In this document: in pieces, positions 54,000 to 63,572 of the stretch
How the letters are laid out: every line of letters starts with the position of its first letter
Numbering within the stretch: the stretch's first letter is position 1
Assembly (NCBI RefSeq): GCF_001742745.1
Contig: NZ_MJAK01000002.1
Coordinates: 124,001 to 188,000, forward strand
DNA: 64,000 nucleotides
DNA from: Curtobacterium sp. ER1/6
GTDB lineage: Bacteria; Actinomycetota; Actinomycetes; Actinomycetales; Microbacteriaceae
Direction: 5' to 3'
Made by a program: the position numbers and the translations under genes
Notes under the pieces: generated by a model
Seen by the model: only the letters and a program-made list of their open reading frames with translations
Told to the model about the DNA's origin: nothing
Databases searched by the model: none

Positions 54000-54566
54000 A
54001 TGGCCACCGACTGGATCGCACTGCAGTCGCTCGCCGCCGAGGAGTTCGGCCGCCGCATCGTCGCCGTGACCGACTGGGATGCACCCACTCCTGACTCGGA
54101 GTGGACGACCCGCCACCTCGTCACGCACGTCATCGACGAGCAGCGGTGGATCCCGAAGCTCCTGACCGGCTGCGACTACGCCCAGGCCGAAGCAGACCTC
54201 GAACCGATCGGCCGCGATCTCGCCGGCGAGTGGGCGAAGTTCGCGGCGGCAGCCTCCGACGCCTGGCGGAATGCGCCCGCTGACACCCCCGTGCACCTGA
54301 GCACGGACGTCGTCCGCGCCGACCAGTACCTCACCGAGCAGACGAGCGACATCACGATCCACACCTGGGACCTCGCGCGCGCGACCGGCACGGACGAGGC
54401 CCTGCCGGACGAGCTCGTCCGCGCCGTGTGGGAGTACTTCGAACCGCAGATCGAGGACCTCGCGGCGACCGGGCTCTACGCGGCCCCGGTCGAGGTGGAC
54501 GCGGACGCACCGCTCCTCGTCCGCCTGCTCGCCGTCACAGGCCGCGATGCCAAGGTGAACGCATGA
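54000..54566 (+). CDS. TIGR03086/maleylpyruvate isomerase-family metal-binding protein
   Basis: A 188-residue DinB-like four-helix bundle. WTTRHLVTHVIDEQRW and the late HTWDLARATGTDEALPDELV are typical of the actinobacterial mycothiol-dependent maleylpyruvate isomerase/TIGR03086 family, in which the histidines bind a metal ion. It is probably a mycothiol S-transferase-type enzyme; substrate unknown. ATG 54000 follows a GAGGAG. Its stop overlaps the ATG of the next gene (ATGA). Confidence 0.88.
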   Translation: MATDWIALQSLAAEEFGRRIVAVTDWDAPTPDSEWTTRHLVTHVIDEQRWIPKLLTGCDYAQAEADLEPIGRDLAGEWAKFAAAASDAWRNAPADTPVHLSTDVVRADQYLTEQTSDITIHTWDLARATGTDEALPDELVRAVWEYFEPQIEDLAATGLYAAPVEVDADAPLLVRLLAVTGRDAKVNA

Positions 54567-55789
54567 CCGCAGAAGAAGCCCGCTCGACACCAGCGGGCGG
54601 AAACGCACCTCACACCGACGCATTCGCAGCAGACAACGCCCGCTCGACACCAGCGGGCGGAAACGCTCCTCACCCGGACGCGCAGGCAGCAGGAAGCGCC
54701 CGCTCGGCCCAGCCCGACACCAGCGCCAGCGCCAGCGCGAGCACCAGCGCCAGCGCCAGCGCCAGCACCGGCGCCAGCGCCGACGCCAGCACGAGCCCCG
54801 CGGCCGTGCCCACCACGCGGCTCGGGCGGACGGGCCTCGAGATCAGCCGGATCGTCCTCGGCATGATGTCCTACGGCGCCCCCGACCAGGGCTCCCACTC
54901 GTGGAGCGTCGACATCGACGCCGCCCGCCCCTTCGTCCGCCGTGCGTACGAGGCCGGCATCACCTCGTTCGACACCGCCAACGTGTACTCCGCGGGCTCG
55001 AGCGAGGAGATCACCGGGCAGCTCCTCAAGGAGATCGCCCCGCGCGAAGCGGTCCAGGTCTTCACGAAGGTCTTCAACCGCATGCGACCGGGCCCGAACG
55101 GCGCCGGCCTCTCGCGCGCCGCGATCATGCACGAGATCGACGCCTCGCTCACCCGACTGGGCACGGACTACGTCGACCTGTACCAGATCCACCGGTTCGA
55201 CCCGCACACGCCGGTCGAGGAGACGATGGAGGCACTGCACGACGTCGTCAAGGCCGGCAAGGCCCGCTACATCGGCGCGAGCAGCATGTGGACGTGGCAG
55301 TTCGCGCAGATGCAGCACGCCGCCGAGCTGCACGGCTGGACGAAGTTCGTCAGCATGCAGGACCAGTACAACCTGCTCGAGCGCGAGGAGGAGCGCGAGA
55401 TGCACCCGTTCGCGCAGGCGACGGGTGTCGGCGTCATCCCGTGGAGCCCGCTCGCCCGCGGCAAGGTCACCCGCCCGTGGGACGCGCAGGGGTCGGGCAG
55501 TCGCTCGGACACCGACGAGTTCGGCAAGACGCTGTACCGCCAGGACGAGGACGCGAACCGCGCGATCGTCGACGCGGTGCAGCAGGTCGCCGAGGCGCGG
55601 GGCGCGAGCATGGCGCAGATCGCCCTCGCGTGGGTCGCCGGGAAGCCCGCGGTGACCGCGCCGATCATCGGTGCGACCAAGGAGCACCACATCGACGACG
55701 CGGTCGCCGCGACCGCGATCGACCTCACCGACGACGAGGTGTCGCGACTCGAGTCCGCGTACACGCCCCGGGTGCCGTCCGGTTTCTGA
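54563..55789 (+). CDS. Aldo/keto reductase with repeat-derived N-terminal extension
   Basis: A 408-residue protein. From about residue 84 it is a normal AKR: TRLGRTGLEISRIVLGMMSYG, D and Y in ITSFDTANVYSAGSSE, K in VFTKVFNR and H in DLYQIHRFD. The first 80 residues are unusual. They contain two copies of ARSTPAGGNAPH encoded by family 2 palindromes, then serine/alanine repeats. The ATGA overlap with the previous gene supports the long form, whereas in-frame GTG 54806 would give the usual AKR length (about 327 residues). Both are possible. Confidence 0.88.
   Translation: MTAEEARSTPAGGNAPHTDAFAADNARSTPAGGNAPHPDAQAAGSARSAQPDTSASASASTSASASASTGASADASTSPAAVPTTRLGRTGLEISRIVLGMMSYGAPDQGSHSWSVDIDAARPFVRRAYEAGITSFDTANVYSAGSSEEITGQLLKEIAPREAVQVFTKVFNRMRPGPNGAGLSRAAIMHEIDASLTRLGTDYVDLYQIHRFDPHTPVEETMEALHDVVKAGKARYIGASSMWTWQFAQMQHAAELHGWTKFVSMQDQYNLLEREEEREMHPFAQATGVGVIPWSPLARGKVTRPWDAQGSGSRSDTDEFGKTLYRQDEDANRAIVDAVQQVAEARGASMAQIALAWVAGKPAVTAPIIGATKEHHIDDAVAATAIDLTDDEVSRLESAYTPRVPSGF
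54585..54680. repeat. Family 2 palindromes inside the aldo/keto reductase N-terminus
   Basis: CGCCCGCTCGACACCAGCGG and the following GCGGAAACG occur twice, 63 bases apart, each with stem CGCCCGCT / AGCGGGCG. The spacing keeps the reading frame. Confidence 0.85.
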
Positions 55790-55805
55790 CGTCACGCCGT
55801 GACGG

Positions 55806-55843
55806 ACGGGAGGCCCGGTGCCAGCTGGCACCGGGCCTCCCGT
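55806..55843. repeat. Family 1 interspersed palindrome, copy g (perfect, 38 bp)
   Basis: ACGGGAGGCCCGGTGCCAG and its exact complement. Relative to copy f at 50413 the stem has G-C swapped to C-G on both arms (GGCGCGG versus GGCCCGG), so pairing is kept. It lies between convergent genes ending at 55789 and 55848. Confidence 0.9.
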
Positions 55844-55847
55844 TGCG

Positions 55848-56789
55848 TCACGCGGTCGCGCCCAGGTCCGCGCCGCTGTCCGTCTGCTCCCGCAGCCGCG
55901 CGATGCGCACGAGCGCTGCGCGCTCCGTGCCGGGCGTGGTGCCGAGCACCGCGCCGATCCCGTCGAGCACCACGCCCGCGACCCGGCGGACCGGCAGCTC
56001 CACCGGGCCGACGGCCGGCGTCCGGAGCCCGAGCATCGAACGGTGGCGCGGGTCGAGCGAGGCGACCGCCCCGTCGAAGAGGGCACGGTACCCGGGCCGC
56101 AGCAGCTTGGCGACCGGCGGGTCCTTGATGAACCGCACGACGTCGTGGGTCCGGGCGTCGGCCTTGAGCTCCCCGCGGTCGAGGTACCCGTTCATCTGCG
56201 CGCGGAGCTCGGCGTCGGACTCCGGCGCGTCGTCGACGCCCATCAACCGCCCGGCCGTGGCCCACTCGCGGACGTACGCGTCGGCGCCGCCGGGGATCGG
56301 GGCGCCCCAGAGCTGTGCGCTCCGGAGGAAGGCGTCCGTGAAGGCGAGGTGCACCCAGCGCGCGAGGTCCGGGTCGTTCGCGGCGTAGGGCCGGGTGACC
56401 CCGTGCCCGTCGACGTACTCGCCGACGACGCGCTCGTGGAGCTTCCGCACCCACTGGCTGGCGTGCGTGGCCTGCTGCGTGTCGCCGTGCGACACCGTGT
56501 AGATCCAGCGGATGGTGCCGGCGAGCCGGCCGAACGGGTCCTCGCGGTAGCGGGAGTGGTCGGCGACGCCCGCGAGCGCCCCGGGGTGCAGGGCCTGCAC
56601 GAGCAGCGCCCGGACCCCGGCGAGCACGGTGTGGTTGCCGCCGTGCACGGCCCAGGTGGCGGACCCGGGGCCGAAGAAGCCGGCGTCGGAGCCCTGTTCG
56701 AGCTCGTCGATCCAGGCGGGACGCTCGGTCGCGCCGTTGGTGAAGGTGTCGTTGAGGCGGGAACGGAACGCGTCGGACACGGAGGGCAT
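55848..56789 (-). CDS. MpaB-family (DUF2236) oxygenase-like protein
   Basis: A 313-residue helical haem-type protein of the MpaB/latex-clearing-protein-like family. SATWAVHGGNHTVLAGVRALLVQALHPGALAGVADHSRYREDPFGRL contains the conserved arginine/histidine area, and WVRKLHERVVGEY and the ER-H signature region follow. Members are oxygenases of hydrophobic substrates or unknown. No signal peptide. It is divergent from fadD, across a 98-bp region with four 13-bp repeats. Confidence 0.88.
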   Translation of the reverse strand: MPSVSDAFRSRLNDTFTNGATERPAWIDELEQGSDAGFFGPGSATWAVHGGNHTVLAGVRALLVQALHPGALAGVADHSRYREDPFGRLAGTIRWIYTVSHGDTQQATHASQWVRKLHERVVGEYVDGHGVTRPYAANDPDLARWVHLAFTDAFLRSAQLWGAPIPGGADAYVREWATAGRLMGVDDAPESDAELRAQMNGYLDRGELKADARTHDVVRFIKDPPVAKLLRPGYRALFDGAVASLDPRHRSMLGLRTPAVGPVELPVRRVAGVVLDGIGAVLGTTPGTERAALVRIARLREQTDSGADLGATA

Positions 56790-56809
56790 GCACCCATCGT
56801 CCGTCGTGC

Positions 56810-56859
56810 CCCTGACAGTGGGCCCTGACAATGGGCCCTGACAGTGGGCCCTGACAATG
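56810..56859. repeat. Four 13-bp direct repeats in a divergent promoter region
   Basis: CCCTGACAGTGGG, CCCTGACAATGGG, the first again, and CCCTGACAATG. The two variants alternate and each junction forms the palindrome GGGCCC. They lie 21 bases upstream of the MpaB-like gene and 29 upstream of fadD, where a regulator could bind cooperatively. Confidence 0.9.
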
Positions 56860-56887
56860 CCGACCGCCCCGCCGGTAGGTTGGCCGG

Positions 56888-58570
56888 GTGAGCATCGACA
56901 CGCCTCGTCCCTGGCTTGCCTCGTACGCCCCGGGGGTCCCGCACGACATCGACGAGCCCACGGGCTCGCTGTACGACATCGTGGAGGGATCCGCGCAGCA
57001 GTTCCCGAGGAGGGTGGCGCTCGAGTTCTTCGGCAGGACGACGTCGTACGCCGACCTCGAGGAACAGATCCTCCGTGCGGCGAACGGCCTCCGCAAGCTC
57101 GGCGTCGGTGCGGGCGACCGCGTGGCGATCGTGCTGCCGAACTGCCCCCAGCACGTCGTGGCGTTCTACGCGGTGCTCCGGCTCGGCGCGATCGTCGTCG
57201 AGCACAACCCGCTCTACACAGCGCGCGAACTCCGGCACCAGTTCGAGGACCACGGTGCGAAGGTCGCCATCGCCTGGGACAAGTCCGTCGCGACGCTGCA
57301 GGACTTCCCCGCCGACCTCGCGCTCGACGCGATCGTCTCGGTCGACCTCACCCGCGCGATGCCCCGCACCACCCGGATCGCCCTGTCGCTCCCCGTCGCG
57401 AAGGCCCGCGCCTCCCGCGCGAAGCTGACGACGACGGTCCGCGGCACGACGAAGTGGGAGGACCTGGCGTCGACCCGGAAGCTGTCGAAGCGCCACCCGC
57501 GCCCGGCGACCACCGACGTCGCGCTCATCCAGTACACGTCGGGGACGACCGGCGTGCCGAAGGGTGCCGTGCTGAGCCACCGCAACCTCCTGGCGAACGC
57601 CGCACAGGCACGGGCCTGGGTCCCGACGATCCGCCGGGGCGACAACACCGTCTACGCGGTGCTCCCGATGTTCCACGCGTACGGCCTGACGCTCTGCCTG
57701 ACCTTCGCGATGAGCATGGCCTCACGGCTCGTGCTCTTCCCCGCGTTCGACCCGGCACTCGTCCTCAAGGCCATGAAGCAGCACCCGCCGACGTTCCTGC
57801 CGGCCGTGCCACCGATCTACACGCGCCTGCAGCACGCCGCCGACTCGGCGAAGGTCTCGCTGCAGGGCATCGAGATCGGCATCTCCGGTGCCATGCCCCT
57901 GTCGCAGAGCGTCGTCGAGCCGTGGGAGGCCCGCACCGGCGGCTACCTCGTCGAGGGCTACGGGCTGTCCGAGTGCTCCCCCGTCCTGATGGCGAACCCG
58001 GTCTCGCCCGAGCGTCGACTCGGCGCGATCGGCCTGCCGCTGTCCTCCACCGAGGCACGCGTGGTCGACCCGGACGACCCGTCGAAGGTGCTCGGCACGG
58101 GCGAGGCCGGCGAACTCCAGGTCAAGGGCCCGCAGGTGTTCCGCGGCTACTGGGGCAAGGCCGAGGCGACCGACGAGGTCTTCACGCCCGACGGCTGGTT
58201 CCGCACGGGCGACGTCGTGTCGATCGACGCCGACGGCTTCGTCAGCATCGTGGACCGGCTCAAGGAGCTCATCATCACCGGCGGCTTCAACGTGTCGCCG
58301 TCCGAGGTCGAGGACGCCCTGCTCAAGCACTCCAGCGTCCGCGAGGTCGCCGTCGTCGGCATCACCCAGTCCGGCAACGAGCAGGTCGTCGCGGCCGTCG
58401 TGCCGAAGGACCCGGCGACCTTCGACGCCGAGGCCCTGCGCGCATGGTCCCGCGACCAGCTCGCGGCCTACAAGGTGCCGCGGCGGATCGTCGTGGTCGA
58501 GGACCTGCCCCGGTCGATGATCGGCAAGGTCCTCCGTCGCAAGGTGCGCGACCAGATCACCGGGCGGTAG
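56888..58570 (+). CDS. fadD: Long-chain fatty acid-CoA ligase
   Basis: A 560-residue adenylate-forming enzyme. AMP-binding motif YTSGTTGVPKGAVLSHRN, GYGLSECSP, GWFRTGDVV and the C-terminal lysine motif PRSMIGKVLRRK are intact. It activates fatty acids to acyl-CoA at the membrane face, linking to the thioesterases elsewhere in the window. GTG 56888 start. Its last 14 bases overlap the convergent EamA-like gene. Confidence 0.96.
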   Translation: MSIDTPRPWLASYAPGVPHDIDEPTGSLYDIVEGSAQQFPRRVALEFFGRTTSYADLEEQILRAANGLRKLGVGAGDRVAIVLPNCPQHVVAFYAVLRLGAIVVEHNPLYTARELRHQFEDHGAKVAIAWDKSVATLQDFPADLALDAIVSVDLTRAMPRTTRIALSLPVAKARASRAKLTTTVRGTTKWEDLASTRKLSKRHPRPATTDVALIQYTSGTTGVPKGAVLSHRNLLANAAQARAWVPTIRRGDNTVYAVLPMFHAYGLTLCLTFAMSMASRLVLFPAFDPALVLKAMKQHPPTFLPAVPPIYTRLQHAADSAKVSLQGIEIGISGAMPLSQSVVEPWEARTGGYLVEGYGLSECSPVLMANPVSPERRLGAIGLPLSSTEARVVDPDDPSKVLGTGEAGELQVKGPQVFRGYWGKAEATDEVFTPDGWFRTGDVVSIDADGFVSIVDRLKELIITGGFNVSPSEVEDALLKHSSVREVAVVGITQSGNEQVVAAVVPKDPATFDAEALRAWSRDQLAAYKVPRRIVVVEDLPRSMIGKVLRRKVRDQITGR

Positions 58571-59537
58571 CGCTGCCGGGTGCCCGACGACCCGGCAGCG
58601 CGAGCAGCCCCAGTCCGACCACCACGAGCCCGATGCCGGCCCAGCCGACCGCGCCGAGGTGCTCACCGACGACGAGCACCGCGAGGACCGCCGCCACGAC
58701 CGGCTCGAAGAGCGACAGCAGGGTCGCGACCGAGGCGCTGACGTGGCGGAGACCGGCGGCGTAGAGCGAGTGCCCGAGCACCGTCGGGACGAGCGCCAGG
58801 TACCCGAACACCGGCCAGTGGGTGGGAGCCAGCGCGTCCGGTCCGGCGCCGACCGTGCACCGGAGCACGAGCGCCACCACGAGCGGGACCGCCGCCAGCC
58901 CGAACACCGCACCGACGACGGCGTGCCCGGGAACGGACGCACGAGCGGCCACCGCCGCCACGTCGGGCGAGCCTGCCGCGTGCATCCCCCGCGCGACCGC
59001 CCACGAGTACGTCGCGTACGTCAGGCCGGCGACCAGCGCGCTCCCGAGCCCGAGCGGCAGCGAGCCGCTGCCCGGCGCCTCCGACCGCGCGACCGTCACG
59101 ACGACCATGCCGACCACGCTGACCAGGGTGGCGACGACCCACCTGCCGGAGACGCGCCTCCCGTCCGCTGCCCACTCGACGAGTCCCGCGAACAGCGGCG
59201 ACGACCCGATCGCCACCGTCGTGCCGAGGGCGACCCCGGCCTCCGCCAGCGCCGCGTAGAACGCGACCGCGTACACGACGAGCGACGCGGCACCGAGGAC
59301 CACCCAGCGACGCGTGCCGCGCTGCACCAGGGCACGGACGGCGCCGCGACCGGTCGTCGCGGCGAGCAGGAGGCCGCCGAACCCGAACGTCACCGCCCCG
59401 AACACGAACGCCGGCACCCCGGGCGCGAAGTGCGTCGCGGTCCCCGTCGTGCCCCACACCGTCGCGGCGACGAGGACCGCCGCCGAGCCGCCGACGACCG
59501 GACGGGAGGCACGCCCGCCGCCCGCCACGGGCGTCAC
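58557..59537 (-). CDS. EamA-family (DMT) transporter
   Basis: A 326-residue membrane protein with ten helices in two EamA halves. The first half contains [16 protein letters not shown] and the second [17 protein letters not shown] and [28 protein letters not shown], the signature of DMT carriers. It is an exporter of metabolites or amino acids of unknown identity. GTG 59537 overlaps the stop of the APC permease (GTGA). Codons near 59155 and 59500 include family 1 half sites. Confidence 0.93.
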   Translation of the reverse strand: MTPVAGGGRASRPVVGGSAAVLVAATVWGTTGTATHFAPGVPAFVFGAVTFGFGGLLLAATTGRGAVRALVQRGTRRWVVLGAASLVVYAVAFYAALAEAGVALGTTVAIGSSPLFAGLVEWAADGRRVSGRWVVATLVSVVGMVVVTVARSEAPGSGSLPLGLGSALVAGLTYATYSWAVARGMHAAGSPDVAAVAARASVPGHAVVGAVFGLAAVPLVVALVLRCTVGAGPDALAPTHWPVFGYLALVPTVLGHSLYAAGLRHVSASVATLLSLFEPVVAAVLAVLVVGEHLGAVGWAGIGLVVVGLGLLALPGRRAPGSATAR

Positions 59538-61519
59538 GACACGTGGACGGTCGGCCTGCGGTGCACGTCCGGTTCGGCTTCGCGGAGGACCTCACGGGTG
59601 ACCGGGGCGACGTCGCCGACACCGGTGAAGACGAAGCGCAGGGCGTTCCTGATCGGACTGCCCTCGTTCCACTCGAAGTAGATGCTCGGCACCACGCCGG
59701 CGATGTCGCGCACGGCGAGCAGCGTCGACGCGATCGTGTTCGGGACGTTGCCGGACCGGACACGGAGCACGCGGTGTCCCTGGACGACGTGTCCCTCGAC
59801 CACCAGGTCCTCCTCGAAGTCGGAGGAGTCGGCCTGCAGGACCTCGAGGAACATCGTCGGCACGCGCGCCGGGATGCCCGAGTCGCGGCGTTCCTCACGC
59901 CCCTTCGACCGGTACGCCTCGGCGGTGCCGGCACCCGGCTCGTTCGCGATGATGCAGACCGAGCTGAACTGGTCGGCGTCGGCCTCGATGAACTGCCGCG
60001 CGACCGCGTCGAGCTCGATCGACGACGCCCGGAGCTCGAACGACCGCCGGACCCGGGACACGAGCGACACCACGACGATGGCGATGATGAAGACCGCGGC
60101 GATCCGGACGCCGTCGGGACGCTCGATGACGTTCGCCACCGTCGTGTACACGAAGACGACCGCGATGATCCCGAACCCGATCGTGCGCTTCTTCTGCTGC
60201 CGGCGACGGGCCGACAGCGTCACCGCGACCGCCGCACTCGTGATGAGCACGAGGACGCCGGTCGCGTACGCGCCGCCCTGGGCGTCGACGTTCGCCTCGA
60301 AGATGATCGTGATCGCGAAGGCGATGAGCGTGAAGATGATGACGAGCGGTCGGGTCGCACGGGCCCACTGCGGTGCCATGCCGTACCGCGGCAGGAAGCG
60401 CGGGACGAGGTTCAGGAGGCCCGCCATCGCGCTCGCGCCGGCGAACCAGAGGATCGCGACGGTCGAGAAGTCGTACACCGAACCGAACACGTTGCCGAGG
60501 TACTCGTGCGCGAGGAACGCCAGCGCACGACCGTTCGCGCCGCCGCCCGGCTGGAACTCCTGCTGCGGGATGAGGAACGTGGTGGCGATCGACGACGTGA
60601 TGAGGAAGGTGCTCATGATGATCGCCGCGGTCGTGAGCAGCCGCTTCGTCCCGCGGATCCGGCCCTCCGGTCGACCGCTCGGGTCGTCGCCCGCGCCGCC
60701 GCGCACCTGCGGCATGACCGCGACACCGGTCTCGAAGCCGGACAGACCGAGCGCGAGCTTCGGGAAGACCACGAGCGCGATGCCGATCATGACGAGCGGG
60801 TTGCTGTGCTGCGCGGTCAGGTTCGACCACCAGTCGGTGGCCACGACCGGGCGCTCGAACACGTGCCACAGCGCGACGACGATCACGACGGCGTTCAGCA
60901 GGAGGAACACCGCGACGAGCCCGACGGCGATGCCGATGGCCTCCTTGAACCCGCGGAGGAAGACGATCCCGAGCAGGAGCAGCAGCACGAGCGTGATCGG
61001 CACCGGGATCTCGGTGAACCAGTGCGGCGTGAACGGGTTCTCGGCGATGTGCGCGGTGGCGTCGGCGGCCGAGAGCGTCATCGTGATCATGAAGTCGGTC
61101 ACCGCGAACCCGAGCAGCACGAGCACGAAGAGCTTGCCGGCCCACCAGGGCAGGAGCTTCTCGAGCATCATGATCGAGCCGGCGCCCTTGAAGCTGTCCG
61201 ACGCCACCCGGCGGTACACGGGCAGCGCGCCGAACAGCGTCACGAGCACGAGCACGATGGTCGCGATCGGCGACAGCAGTCCCGCGGCGAGCGCCGCGAT
61301 CGCGGGCTGGTAGCCCAGCGTCGAGAAGTAGTCGACGCCGGTCAGGCACATCACGCGCCACCACGAGTGGGTCTTCTCGACCTCCACCTGGTGCGGGCCC
61401 TGGTGCGAGGCCCCCTGGTCGGCACCGTGCAGCATCCAGCCACGCAGCCGGGTGCGGCGCTCGGCGGGTCGCTCGGTGGCACCGCGCTGGGCGGCGCGCT
61501 CGGCTTCGGTCGCGGTCAC
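59534..61519 (-). CDS. APC-family permease with cytosolic C-terminal domain
   Basis: A 661-residue protein with about 12 transmembrane helices (residues 60-500). [25 protein letters not shown] replaces the usual unwound first helix, and the segment [20 protein letters not shown] is characteristic of this APC branch. The last 150 residues form a soluble domain ending [10 protein letters not shown]. Substrate probably an amino acid or a cation. It is co-translated with the EamA transporter gene. Confidence 0.9.
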   Translation of the reverse strand: MTATEAERAAQRGATERPAERRTRLRGWMLHGADQGASHQGPHQVEVEKTHSWWRVMCLTGVDYFSTLGYQPAIAALAAGLLSPIATIVLVLVTLFGALPVYRRVASDSFKGAGSIMMLEKLLPWWAGKLFVLVLLGFAVTDFMITMTLSAADATAHIAENPFTPHWFTEIPVPITLVLLLLLGIVFLRGFKEAIGIAVGLVAVFLLLNAVVIVVALWHVFERPVVATDWWSNLTAQHSNPLVMIGIALVVFPKLALGLSGFETGVAVMPQVRGGAGDDPSGRPEGRIRGTKRLLTTAAIIMSTFLITSSIATTFLIPQQEFQPGGGANGRALAFLAHEYLGNVFGSVYDFSTVAILWFAGASAMAGLLNLVPRFLPRYGMAPQWARATRPLVIIFTLIAFAITIIFEANVDAQGGAYATGVLVLITSAAVAVTLSARRRQQKKRTIGFGIIAVVFVYTTVANVIERPDGVRIAAVFIIAIVVVSLVSRVRRSFELRASSIELDAVARQFIEADADQFSSVCIIANEPGAGTAEAYRSKGREERRDSGIPARVPTMFLEVLQADSSDFEEDLVVEGHVVQGHRVLRVRSGNVPNTIASTLLAVRDIAGVVPSIYFEWNEGSPIRNALRFVFTGVGDVAPVTREVLREAEPDVHRRPTVHVS

Positions 61520-61586
61520 GAGAGACGATGGTAAGCGGTCCGGACCACGCTCCGGGACCCCCGGTCGAGGATCGGTGGACGGTGCG

Positions 61587-62435
61587 TCACCCCGCGCTGA
61601 TCCGCGTGTACTTCCGCACGGCCAGGGGCACGAACACGACGAGCAGCACCGCGATGCCGACGAGCACGGTCGCGACGGGGTGCTGCATCGTCCAGACGTC
61701 GGGCACCGGGGCGGTGCCGACGTTGCCGAACAGCTCGCGCGCGGCCTGCACGAGCGACGAGACCGGGTTCCACTCGGCGAAGACCCGCAGGACGAGCGGC
61801 ATGGTGTCGCTCGGGACGAACGCGTTCGAGATGAACGTCAGCGGGAACAGGACCATGAAGGACGCGTTGTTGATGACCTCCGGCGTCCGGACGCTCATCC
61901 CGAGCAGCGCCATCACCCAGCTGAACGCGTAGCTGAACAGCAGCAGCAGGCCGATCCCGGCGAGGAACTCGTGCGGCGCCGACTGCACGCGCCACCCGAC
62001 CGCCAGGCCGGTCAGCATCATGATCACCATCGAGATCGCGTTGAGCACGAGGTCCGAGTTCGTGCGCCCGACGAGCACCGCGGACGACGCCATCGGCAGG
62101 GTGCGGAAGCGGTCGACGAGCCCCTCCTTGAGGTCCTGTGCCATCGCGGAACCGGAGAACGTCGCCCCGAACACGACGGTCTGCGCGAAGATCCCGGCCA
62201 TGAGGAACTGCGTGTAGTCGGTCCCCCGCACCTGGATCGCCCCGCCGTACACCTGGCTGAAGAGCAGCACGAACATGATCGGCTGGAGCACGGCGAACAC
62301 GAGCATGTCCGGCGAGCGCTTGATCTTCGTGAGGTTCCGCTTCGTGACGGTCCAGCCGTCCTCGAACCAGATCGCCACCGGCGCGGTCACGACCACCGGC
62401 AGCTGCCGCCGGGTCCGTGCGTCGACGGCGGTCAC
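61587..62435 (-). CDS. ABC-2 type exporter permease (DrrB-like)
   Basis: A 282-residue membrane protein with six helices. [33 protein letters not shown] and the [16 protein letters not shown] region are the ABC-2/DrrB signature. It forms the pore of a drug or lipid exporter with the ATPase whose stop overlaps its GTG (GTGA). Confidence 0.94.
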   Translation of the reverse strand: MTAVDARTRRQLPVVVTAPVAIWFEDGWTVTKRNLTKIKRSPDMLVFAVLQPIMFVLLFSQVYGGAIQVRGTDYTQFLMAGIFAQTVVFGATFSGSAMAQDLKEGLVDRFRTLPMASSAVLVGRTNSDLVLNAISMVIMMLTGLAVGWRVQSAPHEFLAGIGLLLLFSYAFSWVMALLGMSVRTPEVINNASFMVLFPLTFISNAFVPSDTMPLVLRVFAEWNPVSSLVQAARELFGNVGTAPVPDVWTMQHPVATVLVGIAVLLVVFVPLAVRKYTRISAG

Positions 62436-63520
62436 CGCACACGCTCCGGCGTCGCGTCCGTCGTGTCGCCGCTCGCGACCGCGTCGGCTCCACCGCGGTC
62501 GCGTCGGCCCGGCCGGGAGGCCCGCCCCGCGTCCGTCCCGCCCGTCGCGTCCGACGCCTCCCCTTCCACGGCCGTGGCCGCGTGTCCGGTCAGGCGCAGG
62601 AAGACGTCGTCGAGTGTCGGCCGCCGCATGCCGGCGTCGTGCAGCCGGACGCCGGCCTCGTCGAGGTCGGCGAGCACCCGCTGGAGCGCCGCGGGTCCGG
62701 CGTCCACCGCGATGCCGGAGGTGCGCCCGTCCGCCGAGGTCTCCACGGCACCCACACCGTACCGACGCAGGGTGGTGACCACCGCCTCCCGGTCGTCCTC
62801 GTCGACCAGCGTGACGACGACCCGGTGGCCGCCCACCTGGGCCTTGAGCTGGTCCGCGGTGCCCTCGGCGATGACCCGGCCGTCGTCGATGACCGCGATG
62901 TCGTCCGCGAGCTGGTCCGCCTCCTCCAGGTACTGCGTGGTGAGGAGCACGGTGGCGCCGTCGGCGACGAGCCCCTCGATGATCCCCCAGAGCGCGAGCC
63001 GGCTCCGGGGGTCGAGCCCGGTCGTCGGCTCGTCGAGGAAGAGCACGCGCGGGTTCGCCACGAGTGCCCCCGCGAGGTCGATGCGCCGCCGCATGCCGCC
63101 GGAGAAGCCCTTGACGGGACGGTCGCCGGCCTCGGCGAGGTCGAACACCTCGATGAGCTCACGGGCCCGTGCCCGGGCCGCCCGCCGGCCGAGGTGGTAA
63201 AGCCGGCCCACCATCTCGAGGTTCTCGGCTCCGGTCAGGTTCTCGTCGACCGCGGCGTACTGCCCGGACACGCCGATCGACCGGCGGGTCGCCTGCGGTT
63301 CTGCCACGACGTCGACGCCGTCGATCGTCGCCCGGCCGCTGTCCGGCACGACGAGCGTCGTGAGCACCTTCACCGTGGTGGTCTTGCCGGCGCCGTTCGG
63401 GCCGAGCAACGCCGTCACCGTGCCCTCGGGGACGGAGAGGTCGAGTCCGGCCAGTGCGTGCACCGGACCCGACCGTGATCGGTAGGTCTTGGTCAGCCCG
63501 GAGGCTTCGATGATGGCCAT
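62432..63520 (-). CDS. ABC exporter ATPase (DrrA-like)
   Basis: A 362-residue protein. Walker A GPNGAGKTT, signature FSGGMRRRIDL, Walker B VLFLDEPTTGLDP and the H-loop TTQYLEEADQLADD are intact. A DUF4162-like C-terminal part follows (VVTLVDEDDREAVVTTLRR, ending in a disordered arginine/glycine tail). DrrA-type pumps export antibiotics such as daunorubicin or membrane lipids. First gene of a two-gene operon. Confidence 0.95.
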   Translation of the reverse strand: MAIIEASGLTKTYRSRSGPVHALAGLDLSVPEGTVTALLGPNGAGKTTTVKVLTTLVVPDSGRATIDGVDVVAEPQATRRSIGVSGQYAAVDENLTGAENLEMVGRLYHLGRRAARARARELIEVFDLAEAGDRPVKGFSGGMRRRIDLAGALVANPRVLFLDEPTTGLDPRSRLALWGIIEGLVADGATVLLTTQYLEEADQLADDIAVIDDGRVIAEGTADQLKAQVGGHRVVVTLVDEDDREAVVTTLRRYGVGAVETSADGRTSGIAVDAGPAALQRVLADLDEAGVRLHDAGMRRPTLDDVFLRLTGHAATAVEGEASDATGGTDAGRASRPGRRDRGGADAVASGDTTDATPERVR

Positions 63521-63572
63521 GTCGCTCCTCGTCGTCCACGTCGTCGTGGGGCGGCGGGAGCGTCGACGTCAC

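Noticed and set aside
56810-56859. 13-bp repeats as a small CRISPR array
   Set aside because: There are no spacers between units, the unit is too short and no cas genes are present.
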